From positions 310,001 through 374,000 of the forward strand of contig SCTY01000003.1 of the NCBI GenBank assembly GCA_004297625.1: a stretch of 64,000 nucleotides of DNA, written 5' to 3'. The position numbers were made by a program, and so were the translations under genes. Origin of the DNA: Betaproteobacteria bacterium (GTDB lineage Bacteria > Pseudomonadota > Gammaproteobacteria > Burkholderiales > SG8-39). The notes under the pieces are model-generated. The model had not been told where the DNA came from. It did not search any database and was given only the letters and a program-made list of their open reading frames with translations. Below, one piece after another: positions 47,271 through 56,604 of this stretch (positions are counted from its first letter, which is position 1; each line of letters begins with the position of its first letter).

Positions 47271-48631
47271 TGCAAGCCCGTCTCGAAACCGACGACCTGC
47301 AGGAAAACCTGAGCCGGGTGCGCGCGCTGCTGCGCGAGGCCGAGCGCCTCGCGGAGCTGCGGCGCGCGCTCGACGCGCTGCATGCGGCCGACATCGCCTA
47401 CATCCTCGAGGCGCTGCCGCTCGCGGAGCGCCTGCGCGTATGGGACCTGGTCAAGGCCGACCGCGACGGCGAGATCCTGGTGGAAGTGTCCGACGCGGTG
47501 CGCGAGTCGCTCATCGCGAGCATGGATTCGGCGGAGCTCGTCGCCGCGGCCGAGACCCTGGAAGCGGACGAGCTCGCGGACATCGCGCCCGACCTTCCCG
47601 CCGCGGTCATCCAAGAGGTCGTGCAGTCGCTGCCCGCCGAGGAGCGCGAGCGCCTGCGCGAGGCGCTGTCCTATCCCGACGGCTCGGTGGGCGCGCTGAT
47701 GGACTTCGAGCATCTCGCGGTGCGCGAGGACGTCACTCTCGAGGCGGCGACGCGCTACCTGCGGCGCCTGGACGAACTGCCCAACCATACCGACCAGCTG
47801 TTCGTCGTCGACCGCGAGCAGCGCCTGAAGGGCAGCCTGCCGCTGGCGCGCCTCATCGTCTCGGACCTCGAGCTCGACGTGGCGCGCGTGATGGTGCCCG
47901 AAGCCGTGACGCTGCATCCGGAGGATCCGGCGGAAGACGCCGCCAGCGCGTTCGAGCGCTACGGCCTGGTCTCCGCGCCGGTCGTCGACGGGCAGGGGCG
48001 CCTGATCGGCCGGCTCACGGTCGATGCGGTCGTCGACTACATCCGCCAGCGCAGCGCCGACTCGCAGCTCGCCGAGGCCGGCCTGCTACAGGAGGAGGAC
48101 GTTTTCGCTCCGGTGCTCGACAGCTTCAAGAACCGCTGGGCATGGCTGGCGGTCAACCTGGTCACCGCGTTCATCGCCTCGCGCGTCATCGGCGCGTTCG
48201 AGGACTCGATCGCGCAGCTCGTGGCGCTCGCGGCGCTGATGCCCATCGTCGCCGGCATCGGCGGCAACTCGGGCAACCAGACGATCACCATGATCGTGCG
48301 GGCGGTCGCCCTCGGCCAGATCCAGGAGTCTTACTGGATGAAGCTGCTCGCCAAGGAGATCGGCGTCGCGCTGCTGAACGGCGTGATCTGGGGAACGCTG
48401 CTCGGCGCGATCGCCTACGCGCTGTACGGACGGATCGCGCTGGGCGGCGTGATGGCGCTCGCCATGATCCTCAACCTGGTGCTCGCCGCCACCATGGGGG
48501 TGGCAGTCCCCTGGCTGCGCGTGCGCTTGGGCAGGGACCCGGCCTCCGGATCCTCGGTGCTCATCACCGCCGTCACCGACTCGGGCGGCTTCTTCATCTT
48601 CCTCGGCCTCGCGACTGTTTTCCTCCTATGA
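47270..48631 (+). CDS. mgtE: Magnesium transporter MgtE
   Basis: This is a magnesium channel of 453 residues. The N-terminal MgtE superhelix (about 1-130) and two CBS domains (about 130-260) form the cytoplasmic magnesium sensor. Five membrane helices follow (from WAWLAVNLVTAFIASRV), with the pore motif PIVAGIGGNSGNQT. The C-terminal TDSGGFFIFLGL is also conserved. Its start shares a base with the mtgA stop, so the two are coupled. Confidence 0.96.
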   Translation: MQARLETDDLQENLSRVRALLREAERLAELRRALDALHAADIAYILEALPLAERLRVWDLVKADRDGEILVEVSDAVRESLIASMDSAELVAAAETLEADELADIAPDLPAAVIQEVVQSLPAEERERLREALSYPDGSVGALMDFEHLAVREDVTLEAATRYLRRLDELPNHTDQLFVVDREQRLKGSLPLARLIVSDLELDVARVMVPEAVTLHPEDPAEDAASAFERYGLVSAPVVDGQGRLIGRLTVDAVVDYIRQRSADSQLAEAGLLQEEDVFAPVLDSFKNRWAWLAVNLVTAFIASRVIGAFEDSIAQLVALAALMPIVAGIGGNSGNQTITMIVRAVALGQIQESYWMKLLAKEIGVALLNGVIWGTLLGAIAYALYGRIALGGVMALAMILNLVLAATMGVAVPWLRVRLGRDPASGSSVLITAVTDSGGFFIFLGLATVFLL

Positions 48632-48702
48632 GCTCGGCTGGCAACGGGCGAAACCAGTGGGACCTCGAGCGGGACATAATGAGAGACAAAAATAGCGTCT
48701 AA
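48628..48702 (+). CDS. Doubtful 24-residue frame after mgtE
   Basis: ATG 48628 overlaps the mgtE stop as ATGA and opens 24 codons ending with TAA at 48702. The composition is polar and no family is recognised. It could be a coupled microprotein, or junction sequence left by insertion of the fic gene. The remaining bases up to 48777 hold no recognisable gene. Confidence 0.2.
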   Translation: MSSAGNGRNQWDLERDIMRDKNSV

Positions 48703-48777
48703 ATCGAGAAGATCACGCGTTATCATGGTATTACGATTCATTGACTAGGGACAAATTTTCGGGCATACAGGTGGGCT

Positions 48778-50055
48778 ATGCCTGCCCTTCGCAAGTATGA
48801 AATTTCGCATCCTTGGCTCACGTTCACCTTGGACCTACGGAACGTTTCACCAAGGCTCTGGATTGCTTTGGGGGAGGCGCAATCTAAATGCCAACACATG
48901 GCTGGCGTGCCGCTACAACCGGATACAGCTGCGGAGCTCCACCGGATTTACCTCGCCCGAGGTCTACTCGCTACTACTGCAATTGAGGGGAACACGCTCA
49001 CGGAAAAGGAAGTCCGTGACCTTCTCGACAAGAAACTGAAACTTCCTCCTTCGCGGAAGTACTTGGCGCAGGAAATAGACAACATTCTGGCGGGATTCAA
49101 CGGAATCCTGAACGACATCAAGGCCGGCCGTTTCGTCCCGTCATCTACTCAGCTTATTAAGACGTTCAATGCGCAGGTTCTCAATAAGCTGACCCTTGCT
49201 CCCGAGGTGTCACCTGGCCAAATTAGAAGGCACTCGGTTGGTGTAGGAACCTATCGTGGAGCACCGGCAGAAGACTGCGACTACCTGCTTGATCGGCTCT
49301 GCGAATGGCTAAACAACATTCACGCGCCCGAAGGGGAAGAAATCATCTACGGGTTAATCAAATCCGTGGTCGGACATGTCTATTTGGCGTGGATACACCC
49401 GTTCGGCGATGGCAATGGCCGGACAGCAAGACTAATGGAGGCCAAGTTTCTCTTAGAAGCCGGCGTTCCCTCTGCAGCCGCTCATTTGCTAAGCAATCAC
49501 TACAACCTGACGCGGACGGAGTATTACAGGCAGCTGGACCAAACAAGTAAGAGCAATGGCGATCTGCGAATGTTTATGGAATATGCCGTGCGCGGGTTCG
49601 TAGATCAGCTACGCGAGCAGATCAGCACAATCCAAGAGCAACAGCTCATGGTTTCATGGGTCAATTACGTCCACGAAAAATTCGGCTCACAGAGGACGGC
49701 TGCGGACCGACGACAACGCGACGTTGTACTCGCTATGTCGAAAAAGGCCGGCGCATACATCAAACCGGCAGACATCAAGCAGCTTGATCCGCGTATCGCC
49801 GCTCAATACGCGACCAAGACACCGAAAACAGTTACTAGGGACATGAATAGGCTCAAGAGACTTGGGCTAATAGAAGCCGGTCCTATGGGCTATCGCGCAA
49901 GGATTGAGATCATGCGCGCGTTCTTGCCAACGTCCCTTCTGAATAGGCCGAGATCCTCCGGAACACCATCGACCGATGTTGAAGGGCCTGACCGGCAGCT
50001 TGAGTTGGGGCTTACGCTTCCTACGGGCCAAGCCACCCACGCACTAGGCCACTGA
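48778..50055 (+). CDS. Fic family protein (probable AMPylase), class II
   Basis: This is a Fic-domain protein of 425 residues. The Fic motif is complete, [12 protein letters not shown], with the catalytic His207. The inhibitory helix is N-terminal (TTAIEGN, Thr66 to Gly71), which defines class II Fic proteins that auto-inhibit. A winged-helix-like region may lie near residues 330-380 ([18 protein letters not shown]), as in Fic/DOC regulators. GC content and codon use (AGA, TTA) differ visibly from the neighbours. The gene sits alone between mgtE and hemL and overlaps the hemL end by 12 bases. It was probably acquired. Confidence 0.92.
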   Translation: MPALRKYEISHPWLTFTLDLRNVSPRLWIALGEAQSKCQHMAGVPLQPDTAAELHRIYLARGLLATTAIEGNTLTEKEVRDLLDKKLKLPPSRKYLAQEIDNILAGFNGILNDIKAGRFVPSSTQLIKTFNAQVLNKLTLAPEVSPGQIRRHSVGVGTYRGAPAEDCDYLLDRLCEWLNNIHAPEGEEIIYGLIKSVVGHVYLAWIHPFGDGNGRTARLMEAKFLLEAGVPSAAAHLLSNHYNLTRTEYYRQLDQTSKSNGDLRMFMEYAVRGFVDQLREQISTIQEQQLMVSWVNYVHEKFGSQRTAADRRQRDVVLAMSKKAGAYIKPADIKQLDPRIAAQYATKTPKTVTRDMNRLKRLGLIEAGPMGYRARIEIMRAFLPTSLLNRPRSSGTPSTDVEGPDRQLELGLTLPTGQATHALGH

Positions 50056-51318
50056 GAACGCTTCGCGCGCCGCGCGCAGCGTCTCGTCGATCTCGGCGGC
50101 GCCGTGCGCCGCCGAGACGAACCCCGCCTCGTAGGCCGAGGGCGCGAGATACACGCCGCGCTTCAGCATCTCGTGGAAGAAGCGGTTGAACCGGTCGCGG
50201 TCGCACTGCATCACTTCGGCGAAGCTGCGCGGGGGCGCGGCGCGGAAATAAACGCCGAACATGCTGCCGATCGACTGGGCGCTGAAGATGGCGCCTGCGC
50301 TCTTCGCTTCCTTTGCCAGGCCCTCGACGAGCGCGCGCGTGGTCGCTTCCACCTTTTCGTGGAAGCGCGGTGCTTCCACGAGCTTCAGCGTGGCTAGGCC
50401 CGCCGCCACGGCCACCGGATTGCCCGAGAGCGTGCCCGCCTGGTAGACCGGACCAAGCGGCGCGATTTTCTTCATGATGTCGCGCCGGCCGCCGACCGCG
50501 CCGACCGGCAGCCCGCCGCCGATGACCTTGCCGAGCGTCGTGAGGTCCGGACGGATGCCGAAGCGCGCCTGCGCGCCGCCGAGGGCGACGCGAAAGCCGG
50601 TCATCACCTCGTCGAAGATCAGCACCGCGCCGTGGCGCGTGCATTCCTCGCGCAGCGTCTCGAGAAACCCTGCGGCCGGAAGCACCAGGTTCATGTTGCC
50701 GGCGACGGGCTCGACGATCACGCCGGCGATTTCGTTGCCTTTCTCGGCGAAAGCCTTTTTTACCTTCGAAGGGTCGTTGAAATCCAAAACCAGGGTGTGC
50801 GCCGCGGTATCGGCCGGAACGCCGGCCGAGCTCGGGTTGCCGAAGGTGAGGGCGCCCGAGCCGGCCTTCACGAGGAGCGAATCCGCGTGCCCGTGGTAGC
50901 AGCCCTCGAACTTGATGATGACATCGCGGCCGGTGAAGCCGCGCGCGAGGCGAATTGCGGTCATCGTCGCCTCGGTGCCCGAGGACACCAGCCGCACCAT
51001 CTCGAGCGAAGGCACGAGGCGGCACAGCGTCTCGGCGAGCTCGATCTCGCCCTGCGTCGGCGCGCCGAACGAAAGCGCGCGCGCGGCCGCCGCCTGAACC
51101 GCGGCGACAACCTCGGGATGCGTGTGGCCCGCGACCATCGGCCCCCAGGAGCCGACGTAGTCGATGTAGCGGCGGCCTTCGGCGTCCCAAAGGTGCGGGC
51201 CCGCAGCGCGCTCGAAGAATACCGGCGCGCCGCCTACGGCGCGGAAGGCGCGCACCGGCGAGTTGACGCCGCCAGGGATGATGCGCTGGGCACGCTCGAA
51301 CAGGGTTTCGTTTTTCAT
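50044..51318 (-). CDS. hemL: Glutamate-1-semialdehyde 2,1-aminomutase
   Basis: This PLP enzyme of 424 residues converts glutamate-1-semialdehyde to 5-aminolevulinate for tetrapyrroles. The N-terminal [18 protein letters not shown] is diagnostic, and the PLP lysine is in [27 protein letters not shown] binds the cofactor phosphate. The ATG at 51318 overlaps the thiE stop as ATGA. The C-terminal end overlaps the acquired fic gene but looks normal in sequence and length. Confidence 0.97.
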   Translation of the reverse strand: MKNETLFERAQRIIPGGVNSPVRAFRAVGGAPVFFERAAGPHLWDAEGRRYIDYVGSWGPMVAGHTHPEVVAAVQAAAARALSFGAPTQGEIELAETLCRLVPSLEMVRLVSSGTEATMTAIRLARGFTGRDVIIKFEGCYHGHADSLLVKAGSGALTFGNPSSAGVPADTAAHTLVLDFNDPSKVKKAFAEKGNEIAGVIVEPVAGNMNLVLPAAGFLETLREECTRHGAVLIFDEVMTGFRVALGGAQARFGIRPDLTTLGKVIGGGLPVGAVGGRRDIMKKIAPLGPVYQAGTLSGNPVAVAAGLATLKLVEAPRFHEKVEATTRALVEGLAKEAKSAGAIFSAQSIGSMFGVYFRAAPPRSFAEVMQCDRDRFNRFFHEMLKRGVYLAPSAYEAGFVSAAHGAAEIDETLRAAREAFSVA

Positions 51319-51899
51319 GCGAAGAGCTTTCGGTATTGGGCGGCGCGCGCGCGGATGTCCGGCGCGTCGAAGAGGTCGCTGATCACGGCCAGGAGGTCCG
51401 CGCCTGCGGCGACGAGCTGCGGCGCGTTCTCGAGCGTGACGCCGCCGATCGCGCACAGCGGCACGCCGAGCCCGGCTTGCGCGAAGAGCTCGAGCGGCGC
51501 GCGCACCGCGTTCGGCTTGGTCGGCGAGGCGAACACCGAGCCGAAGGCGACATAATCGGCGCCGAGGCTCACCGCTTTGCGCGCGAGCTCGAGGTCGTTG
51601 TAGCAGGACGCCCCGAGCAGCTTTGTCTTCATTTTCTTTCGGGCAAAAGCAAAATCGCCGTCCTCGCGCCCGAGGTGCGCGCCGGCGGCGTCCACCTCGA
51701 GCGCGAGCTCGACATCGTCGTTGACGATCACCGGCACGGCGTAGCGGCGCGCAAGCGCGACGACCTCGCGCGCTTCGCGCACGTCGCGCCGCTTGCGGCG
51801 GTATTGCAGCATCGCGATGCCCCCTTCCATGGCCTGGCGCGCTTTTTCAACGACGTCCGGCGCCTCGGGAGTGACGGCGTACAGCCCGCGCAGCTTCAC
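51315..51899 (-). CDS. thiE: Thiamine phosphate synthase
   Basis: This TIM-barrel enzyme of 194 residues joins the thiazole and pyrimidine phosphates to make thiamine phosphate. Motifs include [10 protein letters not shown] at the start, [41 protein letters not shown] and the phosphate-binding [10 protein letters not shown]. The GTG at 51899 overlaps the thiD stop (GTGA). It is coupled on the other side to hemL. Confidence 0.95.
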   Translation of the reverse strand: MKLRGLYAVTPEAPDVVEKARQAMEGGIAMLQYRRKRRDVREAREVVALARRYAVPVIVNDDVELALEVDAAGAHLGREDGDFAFARKKMKTKLLGASCYNDLELARKAVSLGADYVAFGSVFASPTKPNAVRAPLELFAQAGLGVPLCAIGGVTLENAPQLVAAGADLLAVISDLFDAPDIRARAAQYRKLFA

Positions 51900-52663
51900 G
51901 TCCGGTCGTGCCAGAAAAAACGGTTGGGGATGAATTGCCCGCGGCCCGGCGCGAAGCCGGCGGCGAGCGTCTGCCAAGTGTACTCCTGCGCGTCGCGCAC
52001 CGCTTCGGGCACCGCGCGCCCGCTCGCCAGTGCCGCGGCGATGGCCGAGGCGAGCGTGCACCCCGAGCCATGGTAGCTCCCAGGCAGGCGTTGCCAGCTA
52101 TCGGCGCGCACCACGCCGCCGCGGTCGTAGAGCGTGTTCACCACCTCGTCGCTCGGCTCGTGCGTCCCCGTGACGAGGACGTACTCGCATCCCATCGCGA
52201 GCAACTTTTGCGCTCCGCCCAGGCGCCCGGCCTCGAGGCTATTCGGCGTGGCGATCGTCGATTGCGGGACGACCAGCTCGCACAGGGCCTGCAGCATGTC
52301 CTCGCTCGCGAGCGGGTCGCCGCGCCCCGACGCAAGCACCGGATCGAGCACCACCGGAATTTCGGGCAGCTCGGAGAGAATGTCGGCGATGACGCGCATG
52401 TTTTCCGCCGACCCGAGCACGCCGAGCTTGAACGCGGCGACGCGCATGTCGGCGAGCAGCGCTTCGGCCTGCGCGCGCACGCGCTCGGCGTCGACGGCCT
52501 GGACGCTTTCGACGCCGCTCGTATCCTGCACCGTGAGCGCCGTGAGCACCGAGAGCGGGTGGCAACCCATTGCCGCGATAGTGAGCAGATCGGCCTGCAT
52601 TCCGGCGCCGCCGGTAGGGTCGCTCGCCGCGAACGCGAGCACGATCGGAGGGCACGAGGACAT
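51896..52663 (-). CDS. thiD: Hydroxymethylpyrimidine/phosphomethylpyrimidine kinase
   Basis: This ribokinase-fold enzyme of 255 residues makes HMP diphosphate for thiamine. AFAASDPTGGAGMQADL is the substrate-binding signature, TALTVQDTSGV follows, and the anion hole with the catalytic residue is GSGCTLASAIAAALA. The first gene of thiD-thiE-hemL, it diverges from rubredoxin with 48 bases between the starts. No TPP riboswitch fits in that gap. Confidence 0.95.
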   Translation of the reverse strand: MSSCPPIVLAFAASDPTGGAGMQADLLTIAAMGCHPLSVLTALTVQDTSGVESVQAVDAERVRAQAEALLADMRVAAFKLGVLGSAENMRVIADILSELPEIPVVLDPVLASGRGDPLASEDMLQALCELVVPQSTIATPNSLEAGRLGGAQKLLAMGCEYVLVTGTHEPSDEVVNTLYDRGGVVRADSWQRLPGSYHGSGCTLASAIAAALASGRAVPEAVRDAQEYTWQTLAAGFAPGRGQFIPNRFFWHDRT

Positions 52664-52711
52664 GAGTTAATATTCCGGGTCATTTTACTCGCCGCAGCTT
52701 CCCCGATTCCG

Positions 52712-52897
52712 ATGCCCGAAAGCCAAGTGAAGTTCAAGACCTGGATGTGCCTCATTTGCGGCTGGGTCTACGATGAAGCCGCGGGGCTGCCCGAGGAGGG
52801 CATCGCGCCGGGCACGCGCTGGGAAGACGTGCCGATGAACTGGACTTGCCCCGAGTGCGGCGCGCGCAAGGACGACTTCGAGATGGTGGAGATCTAG
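52712..52897 (+). CDS. Rubredoxin
   Basis: This is a small iron-sulfur electron carrier of 61 residues. The four iron-binding cysteines lie in two CxxC motifs, CLICGWVYDEAAG and CPECGARKDDFE, with standard spacing. It probably supplies electrons to an oxygenase or oxygen-detoxifying enzyme. The ATG at 52712 gives a short polar N-terminus. It lies 17 bases before yqgE. Confidence 0.95.
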   Translation: MPESQVKFKTWMCLICGWVYDEAAGLPEEGIAPGTRWEDVPMNWTCPECGARKDDFEMVEI

Positions 52898-52914
52898 ACT
52901 AAGATTGGGACTGG

Positions 52915-53499
52915 ATGGTCTCGAGCGTCTCCCCCTCCATGTCCGCGATAAACCTCACCCATCACTTCCTGATCGCCATGCCGAACATGGCCGATCCGTA
53001 CTTCTCGAGGACGCTCACCTACGTCTGCGAGCACAACGACCAGGGCGCGCTCGGCCTGGTGGTGAACCGCCCGATCGACATGACGCTGCAGGCGCTGTTC
53101 GAGCGCCTGTCGCTCACGCTGCGCGACAGCGAGCGCGCCGACGCGCCGGTCTATTTCGGCGGCCCGGTGCAGACCGACCGCGGTTTCGTGCTGCACGCGC
53201 CGGCCGGCAACTGGCAGTCGACGCTGCGCGTCGGCGATCACATCGGCCTCACCACTTCCAAGGACATCCTCGAGGCGGTCGGCCGCGGCGAGGGCCCCGC
53301 GCAGATTCTCGTGACGCTCGGCTACGCCGGCTGGTCGCCCGGCCAGCTCGAGCACGAGATCACGCAGAATGCGTGGCTCACGGTCGAGGCGCGCGACGGC
53401 ATCATCTTCGACACGCCCGCCGAGGAGCGGCTGCCGGCGGCGATGGAGCTGCTCGGCCTCGATTACGCGAGGCTGCAGGACGCGGCGGGACATGCCTGA
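52915..53499 (+). CDS. YqgE/AlgH family protein
   Basis: This is a conserved protein of 194 residues with the UPF0301 fold. [21 protein letters not shown] and [16 protein letters not shown] are diagnostic, and [15 protein letters not shown] is the classic late motif. Its molecular role is unknown. Starts at 52915 or 52939 are possible; the second matches the usual N-terminus better. It overlaps ruvX by eight bases, the usual yqgE-ruvX pairing. Confidence 0.94.
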   Translation: MVSSVSPSMSAINLTHHFLIAMPNMADPYFSRTLTYVCEHNDQGALGLVVNRPIDMTLQALFERLSLTLRDSERADAPVYFGGPVQTDRGFVLHAPAGNWQSTLRVGDHIGLTTSKDILEAVGRGEGPAQILVTLGYAGWSPGQLEHEITQNAWLTVEARDGIIFDTPAEERLPAAMELLGLDYARLQDAAGHA

Positions 53500-53905
53500 G
53501 CGGGCCGGGCGCACCGTACTCGCTTTCGATTTCGGTTTAAGGCGCATTGGCGTGGCGGTCGGCGAGCCGGAGCTCGGCACGGCCCACCCGCTCGCCGCCG
53601 TTTCCCGCTTCGAAGAAATTCAATCCCTGATTTCCGAGTGGAAACCCTCCGCGTTGGTCGTCGGGAAGCCGCTATCGGCGCAGGGCGAGCCGCACAAGAT
53701 GACGCGCCAGGCGGAGGACTTCGCGCGGCGCCTGGAACGGCGCTTCAAGCTGCCGGTGGCGCGCGTCGACGAGCGCTTCAGCTCCGTGGAAGCCGAATCG
53801 CGGCTGCGCGGCACGCGAGCGAAGAAGAGCGAGATCGACTCGGTGGCCGCGCAGCTCGTCCTCGAGCAGTATTTTGACGAATCTGCCCGCGGGGCAGAGC
53901 GATGA
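53492..53905 (+). CDS. ruvX: Putative pre-16S rRNA nuclease / Holliday junction resolvase-like YqgF
   Basis: This RNase H-fold nuclease of 137 residues is now linked to 16S rRNA 5'-end maturation. The N-terminal [16 protein letters not shown] carries the first catalytic Asp, [12 protein letters not shown] follows, and [11 protein letters not shown] contains another acidic residue. The last Asp is in [16 protein letters not shown]. It overlaps yqgE upstream and the pyrR start downstream (ATGA). Confidence 0.94.
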   Translation: MPERAGRTVLAFDFGLRRIGVAVGEPELGTAHPLAAVSRFEEIQSLISEWKPSALVVGKPLSAQGEPHKMTRQAEDFARRLERRFKLPVARVDERFSSVEAESRLRGTRAKKSEIDSVAAQLVLEQYFDESARGAER

Positions 53906-54405
53906 AGCTGCCTGACGCCGAGAAGCTCTGCGAGGAGCTCGCGCGCGAGCTCGAGCCGCGCATCGGGCCGAAGAGCGCGATGATCGGCCTCTACACCGGC
54001 GGCGCCTGGCTCGCGGAGCGGCTGCACCCGATGCTCGGCGTTCATGCGCCGCTCGGGCTCATGGACATCGCGTTCTACCGCGACGACTACCATGCGCGCG
54101 GGCTGCAGCACGATCCGAAACGCACGAAGATCCCGTTCGACGTCAACGGACGCGACTTGCTGCTGGTTGATGATGTCCTGTACACGGGCCGCACGGTGCG
54201 CGCGGCGATGAACGAGCTTTTCGATTACGGCCGGCCGCAGAGCATTTCACTCGTCGTGCTCGCCGACCGCGGCGGCCGCCAGCTGCCGATCTGCGCGCAG
54301 CACTGCGGCGCGCGGCTCGAAGTGCCGGCAGGCATGAGGTTGAGCCTCAAGCGCGATCCCGCGGGCAGGCTCGCGCTCGTCCTGGAGCCGGAGCGTGCAG
54401 CGTAA
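53902..54405 (+). CDS. pyrR: Bifunctional pyr operon regulator/uracil phosphoribosyltransferase PyrR
   Basis: This phosphoribosyltransferase-fold protein of 167 residues shows the PRPP-binding motif [26 protein letters not shown] is the PyrR-like flexible segment. In Gram-positive bacteria PyrR binds pyr leader RNA; in proteobacteria the RNA-binding role is less clear. It lies immediately before pyrB and pyrC', whose expression it may affect. No pyr attenuator is visible, because the genes overlap. Confidence 0.93.
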   Translation: MKLPDAEKLCEELARELEPRIGPKSAMIGLYTGGAWLAERLHPMLGVHAPLGLMDIAFYRDDYHARGLQHDPKRTKIPFDVNGRDLLLVDDVLYTGRTVRAAMNELFDYGRPQSISLVVLADRGGRQLPICAQHCGARLEVPAGMRLSLKRDPAGRLALVLEPERAA

Positions 54406-55345
54406 TCCCCAGCTCAACGCGAACGGCGAGCTGCAGCACCTGCTTTCGATCGAGGGGCTGCCGCGCGAGGTGCTGCTGCAGATCCTCGACACCGCCGAAT
54501 CGTTTGCGGGCGTGACCGAGCGCGAGGTGAAGAAGGTGCCGCTGCTGCGCGGCAAGAGCGTATTCAATCTGTTTTTCGAGCCCTCGACCCGGACCCGCAC
54601 CACGTTCGAGATCGCCGCCAAGCGGCTCTCCGCCGACGTCATCAATCTCAACATCGCGGTGTCCTCGGCGACCAAGGGCGAGTCCCTTCTGGATACGGTC
54701 GCGAACCTGTCCGCGATGCAGGCCGACGTCTTCGTGGTCCGGCACGCGTCGTCCGGGGCGCCGTTCCTCATCGCGCGCCACGTCAAGCCGCACGAGCACG
54801 TGGTGAACGCCGGCGACGGCCGCCACGCGCATCCCACCCAGGGACTGCTCGATCTTTTCACCATCCGCCACTACAAGAAGGACTTCACGCGGCTCACGGT
54901 CGCGATCGTCGGCGACATCCTGCACTCGCGCGTGGCGCGCTCGCTCATCCACGGGCTCACCACGCTCGGGGCTCCCGAGGTTCGCGTCATCGGTCCGCAG
55001 ACCCTGCTTCCGACCGGGGTCGAGGCGCTCGGCGTGCGCGTGTTCCACGACATGGCCGAAGGCCTGCGCGGCGTCGACGTGGTGGTGATGCTGCGGCTGC
55101 AGAACGAGCGCATGCGCGGCGCGCTGCTCCCCTCGGCGCAGGAGTTCTTCAAGCACTACGGCCTCACCGAAGAGAAGCTCGCCGCGGCCGCCAAGGACGC
55201 GATTGTCATGCACCCGGGCCCGATGAATCGCGGCGTCGAGATCGACTCCGCGGTCGCCGACGGCCCGCACTCCGTGATCCTGCCGCAGGTGACCTTCGGC
55301 ATCGCGGTACGCATGGCGGTGATGAGCATCGTGGCGGGCAACTGA
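54395..55345 (+). CDS. pyrB: Aspartate carbamoyltransferase catalytic subunit
   Basis: This enzyme of 316 residues condenses carbamoyl phosphate and aspartate in pyrimidine synthesis. The carbamoyl-phosphate loop [13 protein letters not shown] is present, and [15 protein letters not shown] and the aspartate-binding HPGPMNRG segment follow. The GTG at 54395 lies inside the pyrR end. The pyrC' ATG overlaps the last base of its stop. With the inactive PyrC' it probably forms a large non-allosteric PyrB-PyrC' complex, as in Pseudomonas. Confidence 0.97.
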   Translation: MQRNPQLNANGELQHLLSIEGLPREVLLQILDTAESFAGVTEREVKKVPLLRGKSVFNLFFEPSTRTRTTFEIAAKRLSADVINLNIAVSSATKGESLLDTVANLSAMQADVFVVRHASSGAPFLIARHVKPHEHVVNAGDGRHAHPTQGLLDLFTIRHYKKDFTRLTVAIVGDILHSRVARSLIHGLTTLGAPEVRVIGPQTLLPTGVEALGVRVFHDMAEGLRGVDVVVMLRLQNERMRGALLPSAQEFFKHYGLTEEKLAAAAKDAIVMHPGPMNRGVEIDSAVADGPHSVILPQVTFGIAVRMAVMSIVAGN

Positions 55346-56604
55346 TGCGCATCCATATAAAGAACGGCCGCGTCGTCGACCCCGCCAGCGGGCGCGACGG
55401 CGTCGCCGACCTCTTCGTCTCCGACGGGAAGATCGCCGAAGAATTTTCAAGAGCGGACCGCGTGATTGATGCCAAGGGCCTGGTGGTTTCGCCGGGCTTC
55501 ATCGATCTCGCCGCGCGGCTGCGCGAGCCGGGCTACGAGTACAAGGCGACGCTCGACTCCGAGATGGCCGCGGCCGCGGCGGGCGGCGTAACCAGCCTGG
55601 CATGCCCGCCGGACACCGATCCACCGCTCGACGAGCCGGGGCTGGTCGACATGCTGCGCCGGCGCGCGAAGGCGCTCGCCAAGGCGCGCGTGCATCCCCT
55701 CGGCGCGCTGACCGTGAAGCTCAAGGGCGAGGCGCTCACCGAGATGGGCCAGCTCACCGATGCAGGCTGCGTCGCGTTCTCGCAGGCAAACGCCTTCATT
55801 GCGGATACGCAGGTGCTGTGGCGCGCGATGCAGTACGCGGCAACGTTCGGCTACGCGGTGTGGCTGCGCGCCGAGGACGCCTGGCTCGCGAGAGACGGCG
55901 TGGCGCACGACGGCGAGATGGCCACGCGGCTCGGGCTGCCCGGCATCCCGTCGTTCGCGGAAACCATTGCGCTCGGAACGCTGCTCGAGCTCGCGCGTGC
56001 CACCGGCGCTCGGCTGCACGTGTGCCGGCTCTCGACCGCCGGCGCGGTCGAGCTGATTCGCAGGGCAAAGGCCGAGAAGCTCCCTGTGACCTGCGACGTC
56101 GGGATCCATCACCTGCATCTTTGCGACGTGGACCTCGGCTACTTCGATTCGCACTGCCGGCTGGATCCGCCGCTTCGCAGCCAGCGCGACCGCGACGCGC
56201 TCGCGCGCGGCGCGGCCGAAGGGGTGATCGATTGCCTCGTCTCCGATCACACCCCGGTGGACGAGGACCGCAAGCACCTGCCGTTCGGCGAGGCCGAGGC
56301 CGGCGCGACGGGACTCGAGCTGCTGCTTCCGCTTGCGCTCAAGTGGGGCGAAGCGCAGAAGCTGCCGCTCGCGGCGACGCTCGCGCGCATCACGTCGCAC
56401 CCGGGGGCCATCCTCGGGGTGCGCGCCGGACGCATCGCGCTCGGCGAAGCCGCCGACCTTGCGCTCTTCGATCCGCGCGCACCGCTGCGCGTGTCGCCCG
56501 AGACGCTGAAGAGCCAGGGCAAGAACACGCCGTTCCTGGGCTACGAGCTCTCCGGCAAGGTGCGCTACACGCTCGTCGACGGCAACGTGGTCTACGAAGC
56601 TTGA
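55345..56604 (+). CDS. Dihydroorotase-like protein PyrC' (non-catalytic)
   Basis: This amidohydrolase-fold protein of 419 residues resembles dihydroorotase but lacks the zinc-binding HxH. At that position it reads GFIDLAARLREPG, where active enzymes have DxHxHxREPG. Later features such as GALTVKLKG and SDHTPVDEDRK remain. It therefore matches the PyrC' (PyrX) pseudoenzymes that are structural partners of PyrB. A true dihydroorotase must be encoded elsewhere. Its stop overlaps the TTG start of rlpA. Confidence 0.93.
   Translation: MRIHIKNGRVVDPASGRDGVADLFVSDGKIAEEFSRADRVIDAKGLVVSPGFIDLAARLREPGYEYKATLDSEMAAAAAGGVTSLACPPDTDPPLDEPGLVDMLRRRAKALAKARVHPLGALTVKLKGEALTEMGQLTDAGCVAFSQANAFIADTQVLWRAMQYAATFGYAVWLRAEDAWLARDGVAHDGEMATRLGLPGIPSFAETIALGTLLELARATGARLHVCRLSTAGAVELIRRAKAEKLPVTCDVGIHHLHLCDVDLGYFDSHCRLDPPLRSQRDRDALARGAAEGVIDCLVSDHTPVDEDRKHLPFGEAEAGATGLELLLPLALKWGEAQKLPLAATLARITSHPGAILGVRAGRIALGEAADLALFDPRAPLRVSPETLKSQGKNTPFLGYELSGKVRYTLVDGNVVYEA

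Noticed and set aside
50044..50055. hemL truncated by insertion of the fic gene
   Set aside because: The HemL C-terminus (AAREAFSVA) has normal length and sequence for the family, so the overlap is probably harmless.
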